A DNA stretch of 64,000 bases from Candidatus Sphingomonas colombiensis. Lineage in GTDB: Bacteria; Pseudomonadota; Alphaproteobacteria; Sphingomonadales; Sphingomonadaceae. Of the stretch, positions 32,431-41,744 are shown one piece after another; within the stretch, counting starts at the first letter, position 1; every line of letters starts with the position of its first letter. The notes under the pieces were generated by a model. That model was not told the origin of the DNA, ran no database searches, and worked only from the letters and a program-made list of their open reading frames with translations. The stretch lies in assembly GCA_029202845.1 (NCBI GenBank), contig CP119315.1, forward strand, positions 751,501-815,500. The letters are read 5' to 3'. The translations under genes and the position numbers were made by a program.

Positions 32431-33843
32431 ATGGCCACCGAACTCGTCTCCTTCGAGCCAGCGACCGGCGTCGAGCTGTGGCGCGGTGCGCTCAGCGATG
32501 TCGACGCGGAGGTCGCCGCGGCGCGCGGCGGCTGGGCTAGCTGGGCGGCGCGCGCGCTCACCTATCGCATCGAAACGCTGCGTCGTTTCGCCAATGTCGT
32601 GCGCGCGCGCACCGATGCCTTCGCCGATCTGATCGCGCGCGAAACCGGCAAGCCGTTATGGGAAGCGCGGACCGAGGTGGATTCGGTCATCGCCAAGGTG
32701 GACATCTCGGTCAGCGCCTATGCAGAGCGTACCGCGCAGCGCCGGCTGGATTCGCCGATGGGCAGCCGCATGGCGCTGCGTCACAAGCCGCATGGCGTGC
32801 TGGCGGTGCTGGGGCCGTACAACTTCCCCGCGCATCTGCCCAACGGCCATATCGTCCCGGCGCTGCTCGCGGGTAATGCGGTGGTGTTCAAGCCATCGGA
32901 GAAGACGCCCGCAACCGGCCTGTTCCTCGCCGAATGTCTGCGCGAAGCCGGCGTACCCGAAGCCTGCATCCGCGTCGTGATCGGCGGCCCTGAAGAGGGC
33001 AAGGCGCTGGCGATGCACGACGGCATCGACGGCCTGTTGTTCACCGGCTCGGCAAAAACCGGCCTCGCGCTCAATCGCGCTTATGCCGAGAAGCCGGAGA
33101 AGATTCTCGCGCTCGAAATGGGCGGCAACAATCCGATCGTGGTGTGGGATACGCCAGATCTCTATCAGGCGGCGGTTCTTGTCATCCAGTCCGCCTTCAC
33201 CACCTCCGGCCAGCGCTGCACCGCGGCGCGGCGGCTGATCGTCGATGAAAAGCTGTATGAGCCGCTGATCGCGGAAATGAACACGCTGATCGGCCGGCTG
33301 ATCGTCGACGAGCCCTTCGCCAGCCCCGCGCCGTTCATGGGCCCGGTGATCGACAACGAAGCGGCGGAGCAGTTGAGCGAGAGCTTCCTGGCGCTGCTGA
33401 TGAAGGGCGGCCGCCCGATCCGCCACCTTGAGCGCCCGGTTCCGGGGCGCCCGTTCCTGCTGCCCGGCCTGATCGACGTTACCGGGGTGCAGGGCCGGCC
33501 GGACACGGAATTGTTCGGGCCCGTTCTGCAAGTATCGCGCTGCGCCGATTTCGACGCCGCGATCGCGGAGGCGAATGACACGCGCTACGGCCTGTCCGCC
33601 TCGCTGATCAGCCAGACCCCGCAATTGTTCGATCGTTTCTGGGCGCGCGCGCGGGCCGGGATCGTCAACTGGAACAAACCGACCAACGGCGCCTCCTCCT
33701 CCGCGCCGTTCGGCGGCATCGGCTGGTCGGGCAATCATCGCCCGAGCGCGTTCTACGCGGCAGATTATTGCGCCTATCCGGTGGTGAGCAACGAGGCCGA
33801 CGCCGCGCGCGCCGCGATCGGGATCGGCCTGCGCGATATGTGA
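32431..33843 (+). CDS. astD: Succinylglutamate-semialdehyde dehydrogenase
   Basis: AstD oxidises N-succinylglutamate 5-semialdehyde to N-succinylglutamate with NAD+, the fourth AST step. The 470-residue enzyme shows LGPYNFPAHLPNGHIVPALL, the conserved Glu in LALEMGGNNP, the catalytic Cys in TSGQRCTAARR and the AstD-like GIVNWNKPTNGASS near the end. It is preceded by selO with a 74-bp gap and is about 13 kb from astA-astB. The start ATG is at 32431. Confidence 0.93.
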   Translation: MATELVSFEPATGVELWRGALSDVDAEVAAARGGWASWAARALTYRIETLRRFANVVRARTDAFADLIARETGKPLWEARTEVDSVIAKVDISVSAYAERTAQRRLDSPMGSRMALRHKPHGVLAVLGPYNFPAHLPNGHIVPALLAGNAVVFKPSEKTPATGLFLAECLREAGVPEACIRVVIGGPEEGKALAMHDGIDGLLFTGSAKTGLALNRAYAEKPEKILALEMGGNNPIVVWDTPDLYQAAVLVIQSAFTTSGQRCTAARRLIVDEKLYEPLIAEMNTLIGRLIVDEPFASPAPFMGPVIDNEAAEQLSESFLALLMKGGRPIRHLERPVPGRPFLLPGLIDVTGVQGRPDTELFGPVLQVSRCADFDAAIAEANDTRYGLSASLISQTPQLFDRFWARARAGIVNWNKPTNGASSSAPFGGIGWSGNHRPSAFYAADYCAYPVVSNEADAARAAIGIGLRDM

Positions 33844-33920
33844 GGCTGCGGGGCCGGGGTGGCGGCCTCGTTGCTCACCACCCCGCCTTCCATCGGCATC
33901 ATGATTGGGAAGCGTGGGGT

Positions 33921-34000
33921 CCCCGCAAAATATTACTTTGCGGGGCGGCCCCGGCGTGGGGGAGCGGGCAGGTGCCGCGAAATGCGCCCGCAGGCGCATT
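33921..34000. terminator. Two hairpins between convergent astD and DUF885 genes
   Basis: CCCCGCAAA (33921-33929) pairs with TTTGCGGGG (33937-33945) across a 7-base AT-rich loop. AATGCGCC (33981-33988) pairs with GGCGCATT (33993-34000) with loop CGCA, ending 12 bases beyond the DUF885 gene stop. Both have short A/T runs at the stem ends. They probably act as terminators for astD and for the opposing gene respectively. Confidence 0.5.
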
Positions 34001-34012
34001 CCAAACAGACCC

Positions 34013-35839
34013 TTACTTGCCCCCCGTCTTCACCCAGGCGTCGATCTTCTCCTCCAGCACCGGCATCGGCAGCGCACCGGTATCCAGCACCTGCGCATGG
34101 AAGGCGCGCGGATCGAACTTGTCGCCCAGCGCCGCCTTCGCCTTGACCTTGGTCCGCGAGATCGTGAGCTGGCCGATCTTATACGCCAGCGCCTGCCCCG
34201 GAATCGCGATATAGCGTTCCACCTCGGCGGTGGCGTCGGTCTTCGCCATCGGGGAATTGTCGAGCATATACTGGATCGACTGATCCCGCGTCCAACCCTT
34301 GGCGTGGATGCCGGTATCGACCACCAGCCGCATCGCGCGCAGCATCTCGTCGTTCAGCCCGCCCATCCGCTGATAGGGATCGGTCTCCATGCCGAGATCG
34401 TGCCACAGTGACTCGGCGTAAAGCGCCCACCCCTCGACATAGGCGGTATTGCCGCCGAAGCGCATGAATGCGGGAAGCGCGGTATTCTCCTGCGCGATGC
34501 TGATCTGAAAGTGATGCCCCGGCACCGCCTCATGCAGGTACAGCGTCTCCATCTCCCACATGTAGCGCGAGGGAAGGTCATAGGTGTTGTAATAGAAGAC
34601 GCCCGGCCGGGAACCATCCGGCGTGCCGCCCTGATATGAGCCACCCGCCTCGGTCTTTTCCTTATACGCCGGCACCGCGCGGATCTCGAGCGGGGTCTTG
34701 GGGATCAGCGAGAATTGCTCGCGCACGCGCATATCTATGCGCTTGCCGATCGCCTCATAGTCCTGGCGAAGCTGGTCGGCGGAAGACGGCTGAAACTTCT
34801 TGTCGGTGCGCAGGAAGGTGAAGAATTCTGGCAGCGTGCCCTTGAAGCCCACTTTGCCCTTCTGCACCTCCATCTCGGCGCGAATACGCGCGACTTCCTT
34901 GAGGCCGAGCTGGTGAACGTCCTCCGCCTTCAGCGGCAGCGTGGTATTGGATTCGATGAGATAGCTGTAGAGTTTCGCTCCGCCCGGCATCGCGGACAGG
35001 CCCACGCTGTCGCGCGCATGGGCGAGATAGTCGTTGGCAAGGAAATCGCGCACCCGCTTGTGCGCGGGGATCAGCACGTCACGGATCTGCGCCGCATAGG
35101 CCGCGCGCAGCCGCGCCTGATCGGCGGCGGAGATCGTATCGGGGAATTTCTTGACCGGGCCGTAGAACACCGATCCCTCGACCCCCTGATTGATCAAATT
35201 GTCGAACTGATCGATCATATTGCGCACGACCAGCTTGGGCTGGACGATATTCGCCTTCTCGCCCTCGCGGAACAGGCCGATCGCCCGATCGAGCACTTCG
35301 GCATATTCGCGGTTGCGCGTCAGATTGTTCTCATAATCCGCCAGCGTCTTGAACGGCGCCGCGCCCTGCCCGGAGGCGAAATCGGGATAGAAGGTCTGGA
35401 AGCCGAAGAAATGATCGAGCGGGCGCAGCTTCTGCAGCCGCAGGATATCGGGCGCATAGCCGCGCAGGCCCACATCGGTCTGGTTGAGGAACACGTCATA
35501 GGCGATCTGGTCGACATGCGTCAGCTTCGCCCGATCGATCCGCTTCAGCGCGGCTAGATCGTCCTCTCCGGCCTTTTTCTCGGCATCGTAATAAGCATCG
35601 GTCAGATAATCGCCGAGATGCGCGGCATAGCGCAGATCCCCGCGAAAGATGCCGTTGACCGGATTGCGCTTCAGGCTCGCCTCGTCGCTGTCGTGGAACA
35701 GCTGCTTGAGCCTGGCATCCTCGGGCCCGTCCCCCGGCAACGGCGTGGGCGGCGGGACGACCTGCGCAGCGGCGATGGCTGGAGCGGAGCCCGCGAGCAG
35801 CAGGGCAACAAACAATGTACGCACGGGCGTGATCCTCAT
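34013..35839 (-). CDS. Secreted DUF885 metalloprotein
   Basis: The 608-residue protein has a signal peptide (cleaved near AIAA-AQ) and a long, mostly helical body typical of DUF885. The motif LHEAVPGHHFQ (an HExxxGHH-type zinc site) and the later NTAYVEGWALYAESL, with a likely third ligand Glu, indicate a metallopeptidase-like fold. The family is abundant in sphingomonads, with several copies per genome, and members are presumed periplasmic peptidases. The ATG at 35839 lies 117 bp from divergent cobA. Confidence 0.9.
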   Translation of the reverse strand: MRITPVRTLFVALLLAGSAPAIAAAQVVPPPTPLPGDGPEDARLKQLFHDSDEASLKRNPVNGIFRGDLRYAAHLGDYLTDAYYDAEKKAGEDDLAALKRIDRAKLTHVDQIAYDVFLNQTDVGLRGYAPDILRLQKLRPLDHFFGFQTFYPDFASGQGAAPFKTLADYENNLTRNREYAEVLDRAIGLFREGEKANIVQPKLVVRNMIDQFDNLINQGVEGSVFYGPVKKFPDTISAADQARLRAAYAAQIRDVLIPAHKRVRDFLANDYLAHARDSVGLSAMPGGAKLYSYLIESNTTLPLKAEDVHQLGLKEVARIRAEMEVQKGKVGFKGTLPEFFTFLRTDKKFQPSSADQLRQDYEAIGKRIDMRVREQFSLIPKTPLEIRAVPAYKEKTEAGGSYQGGTPDGSRPGVFYYNTYDLPSRYMWEMETLYLHEAVPGHHFQISIAQENTALPAFMRFGGNTAYVEGWALYAESLWHDLGMETDPYQRMGGLNDEMLRAMRLVVDTGIHAKGWTRDQSIQYMLDNSPMAKTDATAEVERYIAIPGQALAYKIGQLTISRTKVKAKAALGDKFDPRAFHAQVLDTGALPMPVLEEKIDAWVKTGGK

Positions 35840-35956
35840 CCTCGAAGTGTACCATCCGAATATAACACTTCTTCGGTAGAGAAAAGCTGGTCTAGGCCGC
35901 GGCAAAGCAAGCCTCCGTTGCTGTGGGCGCCGCCGCGCGCCATCTGCCCTCACATC

Positions 35957-36745
35957 ATGGCAAGCCTTCTCGATCCGGACGCGCGCGGGCGCGTCATCCT
36001 TGTCGGCGCCGGCCCCGGCGATCCCGGCCTGCTCACCTTGCGCGCGGCGGAGGCGCTGCGACAGGCGGACGTGGTGGTCCACGACGGCCTGATCGACATG
36101 CGCGTGCTCGATCTCGCGCCGGCCACCGCGCAGCGCATCTCGGTCGCCAAGCGGCGCGCACGCCACACCCTGCCGCAAGAGGCGATCAACGCGCTGATCA
36201 TCGCGCATGTGAAGGCGGGCAGCGTCGTCGTCCGTCTCAAGGGCGGCGATCCGTTCATTTTCGGGCGCGGCGGTGAAGAGGTCGAGGCGGTTCGCGCCGC
36301 CGGCCTGCCGGTCGAGGTAATTCCCGGCGTGTCGGCCGCATTGGGCTGTGCGGCGGAGGCGATGCTGCCGCTCACGCATCGCGATCATTCCAGCGCGGTC
36401 AGCTTCGTCGCCGGCCAGTGCAAGGGGCTGTCCGAACAGGATTGGTCCGGCCTCGCCGGTCAGGGCCGCACGCTCGTCATCTATATGGGCGTCGCGACCG
36501 CCGAGCAGATCGCGGACAAGTTGATGGCCGATGGCGTCGCGCCGGACATGCCCGTGGCGGTGCTGGTGAAGGGCACGCTGCCCGGCCATCGCGCGCTCAA
36601 GACGTTGCTCGCCGATCTCGGCCCGATGGTGAGGCGTGAGGATGTCGAAAGCCCCGCGATCATCGTCGTCGGCGAGGTGGTGGAACTGAGCGACGCCGAA
36701 GACAAGCTCGCCCGCTGGGCGAAAACCGCGGAGACATTTGCGTGA
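35957..36745 (+). CDS. cobA: Uroporphyrinogen-III C-methyltransferase (siroheme branch)
   Basis: The enzyme dimethylates uroporphyrinogen III with SAM to precorrin-2, the precursor of siroheme. Family signatures are ILVGAGPGDPGLLTL (about 14-28) and the VVVRLKGGDPFIFGRGGEE loop, then IPGVSAALGCAAEAMLPLTHR. At 262 residues it is the single-domain CobA/SUMT, not CysG, so precorrin-2 oxidation and iron insertion must be done elsewhere. It is the first gene of the sulfite reduction operon and overlaps the next gene by 4 bases. Confidence 0.95.
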   Translation: MASLLDPDARGRVILVGAGPGDPGLLTLRAAEALRQADVVVHDGLIDMRVLDLAPATAQRISVAKRRARHTLPQEAINALIIAHVKAGSVVVRLKGGDPFIFGRGGEEVEAVRAAGLPVEVIPGVSAALGCAAEAMLPLTHRDHSSAVSFVAGQCKGLSEQDWSGLAGQGRTLVIYMGVATAEQIADKLMADGVAPDMPVAVLVKGTLPGHRALKTLLADLGPMVRREDVESPAIIVVGEVVELSDAEDKLARWAKTAETFA

Positions 36746-37038
36746 AGTTACTGACCGGAAACGACCTGCCCACCGGCGACGTGATCTGGTGGACCGGCGA
36801 AGGCTGGTCGCGCCATGTGGAGGAAGCCGTCGACGTCGCCGATCATGGCGAGGCGATCGCGCAGGCCGAGGAGGGCGCGCGGCGCGTCAACGGCCCCGCC
36901 GTGATCGACGCGACCGCCACGCCGGAAGGCCCACGCCCCGCGCATATCAAGGATCGCATCCGCGCGCTCGGCCCCACCGTGCGCCCCGATCTCACGCTCA
37001 AACCCGCCGATCCCAACGCCGGCAACTGGGTGATCTGA
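36742..37038 (+). CDS. DUF2849 protein of the sulfite reductase operon
   Basis: The 98-residue protein reads MKLLTGNDLPTGDVIWWTGE and contains repeated small motifs and a C-terminal KPADPNAGNWVI. It matches the DUF2849 family, found mostly beside sulfite reductase genes of alphaproteobacteria. The GTG start overlaps the cobA stop and its TGA overlaps the cysI ATG. An accessory role in sulfite reduction is suggested by this constant context; no biochemical function is known to me. Confidence 0.85.
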   Translation: MKLLTGNDLPTGDVIWWTGEGWSRHVEEAVDVADHGEAIAQAEEGARRVNGPAVIDATATPEGPRPAHIKDRIRALGPTVRPDLTLKPADPNAGNWVI

Positions 37039-38672
37039 TGTATAAATACGACCAATATGACCAGTCGATCGTCGATGCCCGCGTCGACGAGTTCCGCGAT
37101 CAGGTGCGCCGCCGCCTCGCGGGGCAGATCACCGAGGATCAGTTCAAGCCGCTGCGGCTGAAGAACGGCCTCTATCTCCAGCTCCACGCCTATATGCTGC
37201 GCGTCGCCATTCCTTATGGCACGCTCAACGGCCAGCAGATGCGGATGCTGGGCCATATCGCGCGTAAATACGATCGCGGTTACGGCCATTTCACCACGCG
37301 CCAGAACATCCAGTATAACTGGATCAAGCTGGAGGAAGCGCCGGACATCCTCGCCGAACTGGCGACGGTGGAGATGCACGCGATCCAGACCAGCGGCGAG
37401 AGCATCCGCAACCTCTCGTCGGATCAATATGCCGGCGCGGCGGCGGACGAGATCGCCGATCCGCGCCCCTGGGCCGAGCTACTGCGGCAGGCGACCACCT
37501 TCCATCCCGAATTCAGCTATCTGCCGCGCAAGTTCAAGATCGCGGTTACGGCGGCGGATGAGGATCGCGCGGCGATCCGGCTGCACGATATCGGGCTGAA
37601 ACTGGTGAAGAACGACGCCGGTGAACTGGGCTTCGAAGTCTATATCGGCGGCGGCATGGGCCGCACGCCGTTCGTCGCCCCGCTGATCCGCCCGTTCCTC
37701 CCCGCCAACCACCTGTTCTCCTATCTGGAGGCGGCGTTGCGCGTGTGGAACAGCGGCGGCCGCCGCGACAATATCCACAAGCAGCGGATCAAGATCCTCG
37801 TCCACGATCTCGGGCAGGAGGAATTCACCCGCCGCGTCGAGGCCGAGTGGCAGCATATCCTGAACAACGGATCGGATGTGCCGTTGGCGGAATTCGACCG
37901 CATCGCCGCTTATTTCACCGCCCCGCCGTTCGAGACCGGGCTGTCGGAAGAACTCGATCTCGGCGATCCCGATTTCGCGCTTTGGGTCGATCAGAATGTG
38001 AAGCCGCACAAGGCGCCGGGCTATGCGATCGTCAACATCAGCCTGAAGCCGGTCGGCGGCATCCCTGGTGATGCGTCGGCCGAGCAGATCGACCTGATGG
38101 CCGATCTCGCCGAACGCTATTCGTTCGACGAACTGCGCGTCACCCATGCGCAGAACATCATCCTGCCGCACGTCCGCAAGGCCGATCTCTACGCTTTGTG
38201 GCAGACGCTCGATGAGGCGGGGCTGGCCACCGCCAATCTCGATCTGATCAGCGACATCATCGCCTGCCCCGGCCTTGATTATTGCAGCCTCGCCAATGCC
38301 CGCTCGATCCCGGTGGCGCAAAAGATCGCGGAACGCTTCGCCGATCTTGGCCGCCAGCGCGAACTGGGTGAGCTGAAGCTCAAGATTTCGGGCTGCATCA
38401 ACGCCTGCGGCCATCATCACGCCGGCCACATCGGTATCCTCGGCGTCGATCGTAAGGGCACGGAGAATTATCAGCTCCTGCTCGGCGGATCGGGCGCGGA
38501 GGATGCGAGCCTCGGCAAGATCACCGGCCCCGGCTTCAACGAAGACGGCATCGTCGACGCGGTCGAACGCGTGACCGACAAATATCTCGCCGTGCGGGAG
38601 GAAGGCGAACGCTTCCTCGATACCTATCGCCGCGTCGGTTTCGAACCTTTCAAGGAAGCAATTTATGGCTGA
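37038..38672 (+). CDS. cysI: Assimilatory sulfite (nitrite/sulfite) reductase hemoprotein
   Basis: The 544-residue enzyme reduces sulfite to sulfide in six one-electron steps using siroheme and a [4Fe-4S] cluster. The cluster ligands are Cys410 and Cys416 (ACPGLDYC) and Cys453 and Cys457 (SGCINACGHHH). Siroheme-binding arginines are probably in YGHFTTRQNIQYNW (about 82-95). A matching flavoprotein (CysJ) is not in the operon, so the electron donor may be ferredoxin or another protein. It overlaps its neighbours by 1 and 8 bases. Confidence 0.95.
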   Translation: MYKYDQYDQSIVDARVDEFRDQVRRRLAGQITEDQFKPLRLKNGLYLQLHAYMLRVAIPYGTLNGQQMRMLGHIARKYDRGYGHFTTRQNIQYNWIKLEEAPDILAELATVEMHAIQTSGESIRNLSSDQYAGAAADEIADPRPWAELLRQATTFHPEFSYLPRKFKIAVTAADEDRAAIRLHDIGLKLVKNDAGELGFEVYIGGGMGRTPFVAPLIRPFLPANHLFSYLEAALRVWNSGGRRDNIHKQRIKILVHDLGQEEFTRRVEAEWQHILNNGSDVPLAEFDRIAAYFTAPPFETGLSEELDLGDPDFALWVDQNVKPHKAPGYAIVNISLKPVGGIPGDASAEQIDLMADLAERYSFDELRVTHAQNIILPHVRKADLYALWQTLDEAGLATANLDLISDIIACPGLDYCSLANARSIPVAQKIAERFADLGRQRELGELKLKISGCINACGHHHAGHIGILGVDRKGTENYQLLLGGSGAEDASLGKITGPGFNEDGIVDAVERVTDKYLAVREEGERFLDTYRRVGFEPFKEAIYG

Positions 38673-39102
38673 TCTCATTCCCGCCGATCTGCGCTTCCGC
38701 GACGACGAGCCGACAGAGGAGCCGGCCGTCACGCTTGATGCGTTCCTCGATCAGGCCAATTCCTCGGCTGTGCGGCTGGAGGCTGGGGAGGATGCGCGCG
38801 CGCTGTTGCCGCATCTTCACCATATCTCGCTGATCGAGGTCGATTTCCCGCGTTTCCGCGATGGACGCGGCTATTCGTCGGCGCGCATCCTGCGCGAGGC
38901 GGGATACAAGGGCGAGTTGCGCGCGGCCGGCGATGTGCTGGTCGATCAGATGGATCATATGCGCCGCTGCGGCTTCGACAGTTTCGCCCCCAACGCCCCG
39001 ATCGACCCCGAGGTGCTTCAGGCGACGCTCGATCGCTATGCCTTCCGCTACCAGCCCGCCGCCGACGCCGCGGTGCCGGTGTGGAAGCTGCGCCATGGGT
39101 GA
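38665..39102 (+). CDS. DUF934 protein of the sulfate assimilation operon
   Basis: The 145-residue protein belongs to DUF934, seen next to cysI and cysH in many proteobacteria. The conserved core includes DFPRFRDGRGYSSARILR, YKGELRAAGDVLVDQ and MRRCGFDSF. It has no cofactor motif I can recognise. It overlaps cysI by 8 bases and cysH by 8 bases, so it is made together with both. A structural or electron-transfer support role is possible but unproven. Confidence 0.88.
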   Translation: MADLIPADLRFRDDEPTEEPAVTLDAFLDQANSSAVRLEAGEDARALLPHLHHISLIEVDFPRFRDGRGYSSARILREAGYKGELRAAGDVLVDQMDHMRRCGFDSFAPNAPIDPEVLQATLDRYAFRYQPAADAAVPVWKLRHG

Positions 39103-39853
39103 ACCCGCCCGCGTGCTCGACACGATCGACGTGATGCCGGCGTTCGTCGCCGCCGATGCCGATGCCTATGAGGCGCGGTTCGCGGGCGTGTCGACACAGG
39201 ATATGCTGGCGGAGCTGCTGGCGGGCGAGCTTAAGGGCCGGATCGCGGCGGTTTCCTCGTTCGGCACCGAATCCGCCGTGCTGCTGCACATGATCGCGGA
39301 GGTCGATCGCGATGTGCCGGTGATATTCACCAATACGCAGAAGATGTTCGGTGAGACGCTGGAATATCGCGACGAACTTTCAGAGCGGCTCGGCTTCACC
39401 GATCTGCGCGTCTATCGCCCCGATCCGCGCATCCTGGCGGCGAAGGACGCCAATGGCCTGCGCTGGTCCTACGATCCCGATGGCTGCTGCGATATCCGCA
39501 AGGTGGAGCCGCTGCGCCGCGCGCTTGCGCCGTTCGATGCGTGGATTTCGGGGCGCAAGGGCTTCCAGTCGAAGACCCGTGCGGGAATCCCGCGCTTCGA
39601 GATCGACGAAGGCCGGCTGAAGATCAATCCGCTCGCCGATTGGGATCGGGCGCGGCTCGAAGCCTATTTCGAGCAACATGAATTGCCGCATCATCCGCTG
39701 GAAGCGGATGGCTATCCGTCGATCGGGTGCAAGCCATGCACGTCGAAGGTGTTGCCCGGCGAAGATCCGCGCGCCGGCCGCTGGCGTGGCTGGGACAAGG
39801 TGGAATGCGGCATCCATTTGCCGACCAAGCCCGGTGAGGAGCCGGTATTCTGA
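39095..39853 (+). CDS. cysH: Adenylyl-sulfate (APS/PAPS) reductase, iron-sulfur type
   Basis: The 252-residue enzyme reduces activated sulfate to sulfite with thioredoxin. It has the paired cysteines Cys131-Cys132 (GCCDIRK) and Cys212-xx-Cys215 (GCKPCTSK), the four-cysteine set of [4Fe-4S] APS reductases. The catalytic Cys238 lies in the terminal ECGIHLP. This pattern argues for APS rather than PAPS as substrate. AVSSFGTESAVLLHM at about 52-66 is the nucleotide-binding loop. It is the last gene of the cobA-to-cysH operon. Confidence 0.95.
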   Translation: MGEPARVLDTIDVMPAFVAADADAYEARFAGVSTQDMLAELLAGELKGRIAAVSSFGTESAVLLHMIAEVDRDVPVIFTNTQKMFGETLEYRDELSERLGFTDLRVYRPDPRILAAKDANGLRWSYDPDGCCDIRKVEPLRRALAPFDAWISGRKGFQSKTRAGIPRFEIDEGRLKINPLADWDRARLEAYFEQHELPHHPLEADGYPSIGCKPCTSKVLPGEDPRAGRWRGWDKVECGIHLPTKPGEEPVF

Positions 39854-39944
39854 CGAACGGGCTGTGCCCGAACGCCGGTGGATCGGGGCCGCAGTCCATC
39901 GCCGACAATTCCGAGCTGCGGCCAGGTTTTCAGGTGGAGGCACG

Positions 39945-40196
39945 ATGCCACGCGAGAACATCACAGGTCTGGGATGGGCGCTCACCGCCACGATCTGGCT
40001 GCTCGCCGGGCTGATGATGCTGAGCACGGTCGTCGGCGGCTGCCTCCCGGAACTCGGCCGCTCCTGCCCCACCGGCGACGAACGCGCGATGACGCTGCTG
40101 TGGATCGTTACGGGCGCGCTGGCGCTTAACCTGGGCGTCGCGGCACTAGTGGCCTGTTTGCGGCGGCGCGGCGAGCGGGAAAGCAAACGCCGCTGA
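39945..40196 (+). CDS. Small two-pass membrane protein (83 aa)
   Basis: Two hydrophobic segments (about 12-30 and 48-66) are joined by a loop with two cysteines (GCLPELGRSC). The C-terminus is basic (RRRGERESKRR), which predicts N-in, C-in topology. AGGTGGAGG precedes the ATG at 39945. It lies 91 bases after cysH and is probably an independent gene. No function is evident. Confidence 0.65.
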   Translation: MPRENITGLGWALTATIWLLAGLMMLSTVVGGCLPELGRSCPTGDERAMTLLWIVTGALALNLGVAALVACLRRRGERESKRR

Positions 40197-40251
40197 TTTT
40201 CATCCCCCCGTCCTCCGTGATAGATAAGGAGCGCGATCGCGGGAGCAGATT

Positions 40252-40452
40252 ATGACCGATATCAACGTGTCACGGATCACGACGACCCTGTTCGCGGTCG
40301 CGATCTTCCTGCTGGTGATGTTCGCAGCGGCCATCATCTCGAAAAATGTGCCGCTGCTCAAAACAACGCTGCTGCTGTTGCAAGGCTTTGCGGTAATTGG
40401 CGCGGGCTTCGGATTTTGGGTCGGCATGACGTCCAGAACCCGGCGGCGTTGA
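40252..40452 (+). CDS. Small membrane protein (66 aa)
   Basis: The protein has two transmembrane segments (about 11-30 and 38-56) and a basic tail (SRTRRR). GGGAG precedes the ATG at 40252. It follows another small membrane protein by 55 bases on the same strand. I recognise no family. Confidence 0.6.
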   Translation: MTDINVSRITTTLFAVAIFLLVMFAAAIISKNVPLLKTTLLLLQGFAVIGAGFGFWVGMTSRTRRR

Positions 40453-40514
40453 GACGGTCGCCCGCTACCGCGATCGTTCGATCGGCGTTCGTGGCGCGCG
40501 CGGGGATATTGAAC

Positions 40515-41162
40515 TCAGCTGGGAATATGCGTCCGACATTCGCGGCGCTGATCCACCCGATCAGGCGAACCGGGTGAGCGGGTAAGGATCGACAGATCGC
40601 GGCAGGCCCGCGTGCCGACGCGATCCGATGGCCCTGCCACCACGAAACCGGCCTCGCCCGATGTTCCGGCGCTCCATTCCTGCATCTCGCCCGAACGCAG
40701 CGCCGCCTCGATCGCGGCGGCACGGCTGATCTTGCTCACGGTCTGGTCGGGCGCGTTTTCAGTCCCGTCGCTATCCGCGGTGGCCGTTTCAGCGGCTTCC
40801 GGAGCACGGACAGCCCGATGCACATGGCGGGAAGGCGCCTTGGTCGTCCGATGGGATGTCATTATCGGCACGGAATCCGGCACGGGAAGGCTGACGACAT
40901 AATCGCCCTTCGCCGGGCCGCCCGTCGCGGCGATCGCGATCCCGCCCGCGCCGACGCACAGAAGCGCGGCAAGGCCGATCGGATACCAGTTCCCGAAACC
41001 GCGTCGCTGCGCGGAACGCGTGCCCGCCGCCTCCGCACCATAGCGATGCTCCTCGCGGACGATATTCAGCGGGCCGAAACTGATCGTGGTCCGGCGGAGA
41101 ACCTGATGCACGGCTGGCGCGCCGTGCGGCGAATGCGGTCGCTGATCGAAATTGATGCTCAC
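40515..41162 (-). CDS. Membrane-anchored hypothetical protein
   Basis: I place the start at the GTG 41162 (MSINFDQRPH), preceded by CGGGAGA, giving 215 residues. A cytoplasmic N-terminus of about 60 residues is followed by one membrane segment (WYPIGLAALLCVGAGGIAIAA). An Ala/Glu-rich periplasmic region comes next, and a final domain has GEAGFVVAGPSD and ACRDLSILT. That last part resembles the C-terminal fold of 17-kDa surface-antigen-like proteins, but the match is weak. Confidence 0.6.
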   Translation of the reverse strand: MSINFDQRPHSPHGAPAVHQVLRRTTISFGPLNIVREEHRYGAEAAGTRSAQRRGFGNWYPIGLAALLCVGAGGIAIAATGGPAKGDYVVSLPVPDSVPIMTSHRTTKAPSRHVHRAVRAPEAAETATADSDGTENAPDQTVSKISRAAAIEAALRSGEMQEWSAGTSGEAGFVVAGPSDRVGTRACRDLSILTRSPGSPDRVDQRRECRTHIPS

Positions 41163-41284
41163 CAAACATCTCCCGCGCTCGATACAAACCGGCAACGCGA
41201 CTCGTGGTCATGCTTCTGCTTGAGCGGCGGCACGATCACCCGCGGGCACGCGCCTGACAAGGCCAAAGCGGGCCGGACGCGCAT

Positions 41285-41731
41285 TTAATATGCCGTCCCG
41301 TTCTTGTGCGTATATCGCCCGCTGGCCCCATCGAGCGCGAGATCGATGTCGGGGTAATGACAGGTCGAGGTCTCGGGCACGCCCCACACGACGAACACGC
41401 ACCCGCCCGCGCCGCCGATCAGATGATGGCCGTTGCCGTCACCCTTTGGAAAAGCAACGCAATCGCCGGGCGCCAGCGACGTTTCGCCGCCATTGTCGAT
41501 GAGCGTCGCCGCGCCGCTCAGCATGACGAGGAACTCATCCTCTCCCTCGTGCCAATGTCGCTGGCTCGACCATGCGCCCTCCGGCAGTTCGACGTGGCTG
41601 ACGTTGAAATCGGTGATCCCGCCCGCGCCCTCCAGCCGGCGATAGACGCGTGCGCCGGCGGCCTGATCGAATGGCGCGGGATAGCCACTACCGGTCTGCC
41701 CAGGAATCTTCGCGAGGTCGATCCGTGGCAT
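41285..41731 (-). CDS. Cupin domain protein
   Basis: The 148-residue protein is a single cupin. The metal-binding motif 1 is seen in QRHWHEGEDEFLVMLSG (two His and Glu), and motif 2 in FPKGDGNGHHLIGG. Similar proteins bind Mn or Fe and act on small molecules or serve as sensors. I chose the ATG at 41731 because AAAGGGCGGAGG precedes it. It follows dnaB on the same strand after 13 bases. The substrate is unknown. Confidence 0.82.
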   Translation of the reverse strand: MPRIDLAKIPGQTGSGYPAPFDQAAGARVYRRLEGAGGITDFNVSHVELPEGAWSSQRHWHEGEDEFLVMLSGAATLIDNGGETSLAPGDCVAFPKGDGNGHHLIGGAGGCVFVVWGVPETSTCHYPDIDLALDGASGRYTHKNGTAY

Positions 41732-41744
41732 CCTCCGCCCTTTC

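Noticed and set aside
40789..41211. Alternative minus-strand frame over the membrane-anchored hypothetical gene
   Set aside because: The frame ending at 40515 contains a clear transmembrane segment and C-terminal domain, while this frame is Arg-rich and featureless.
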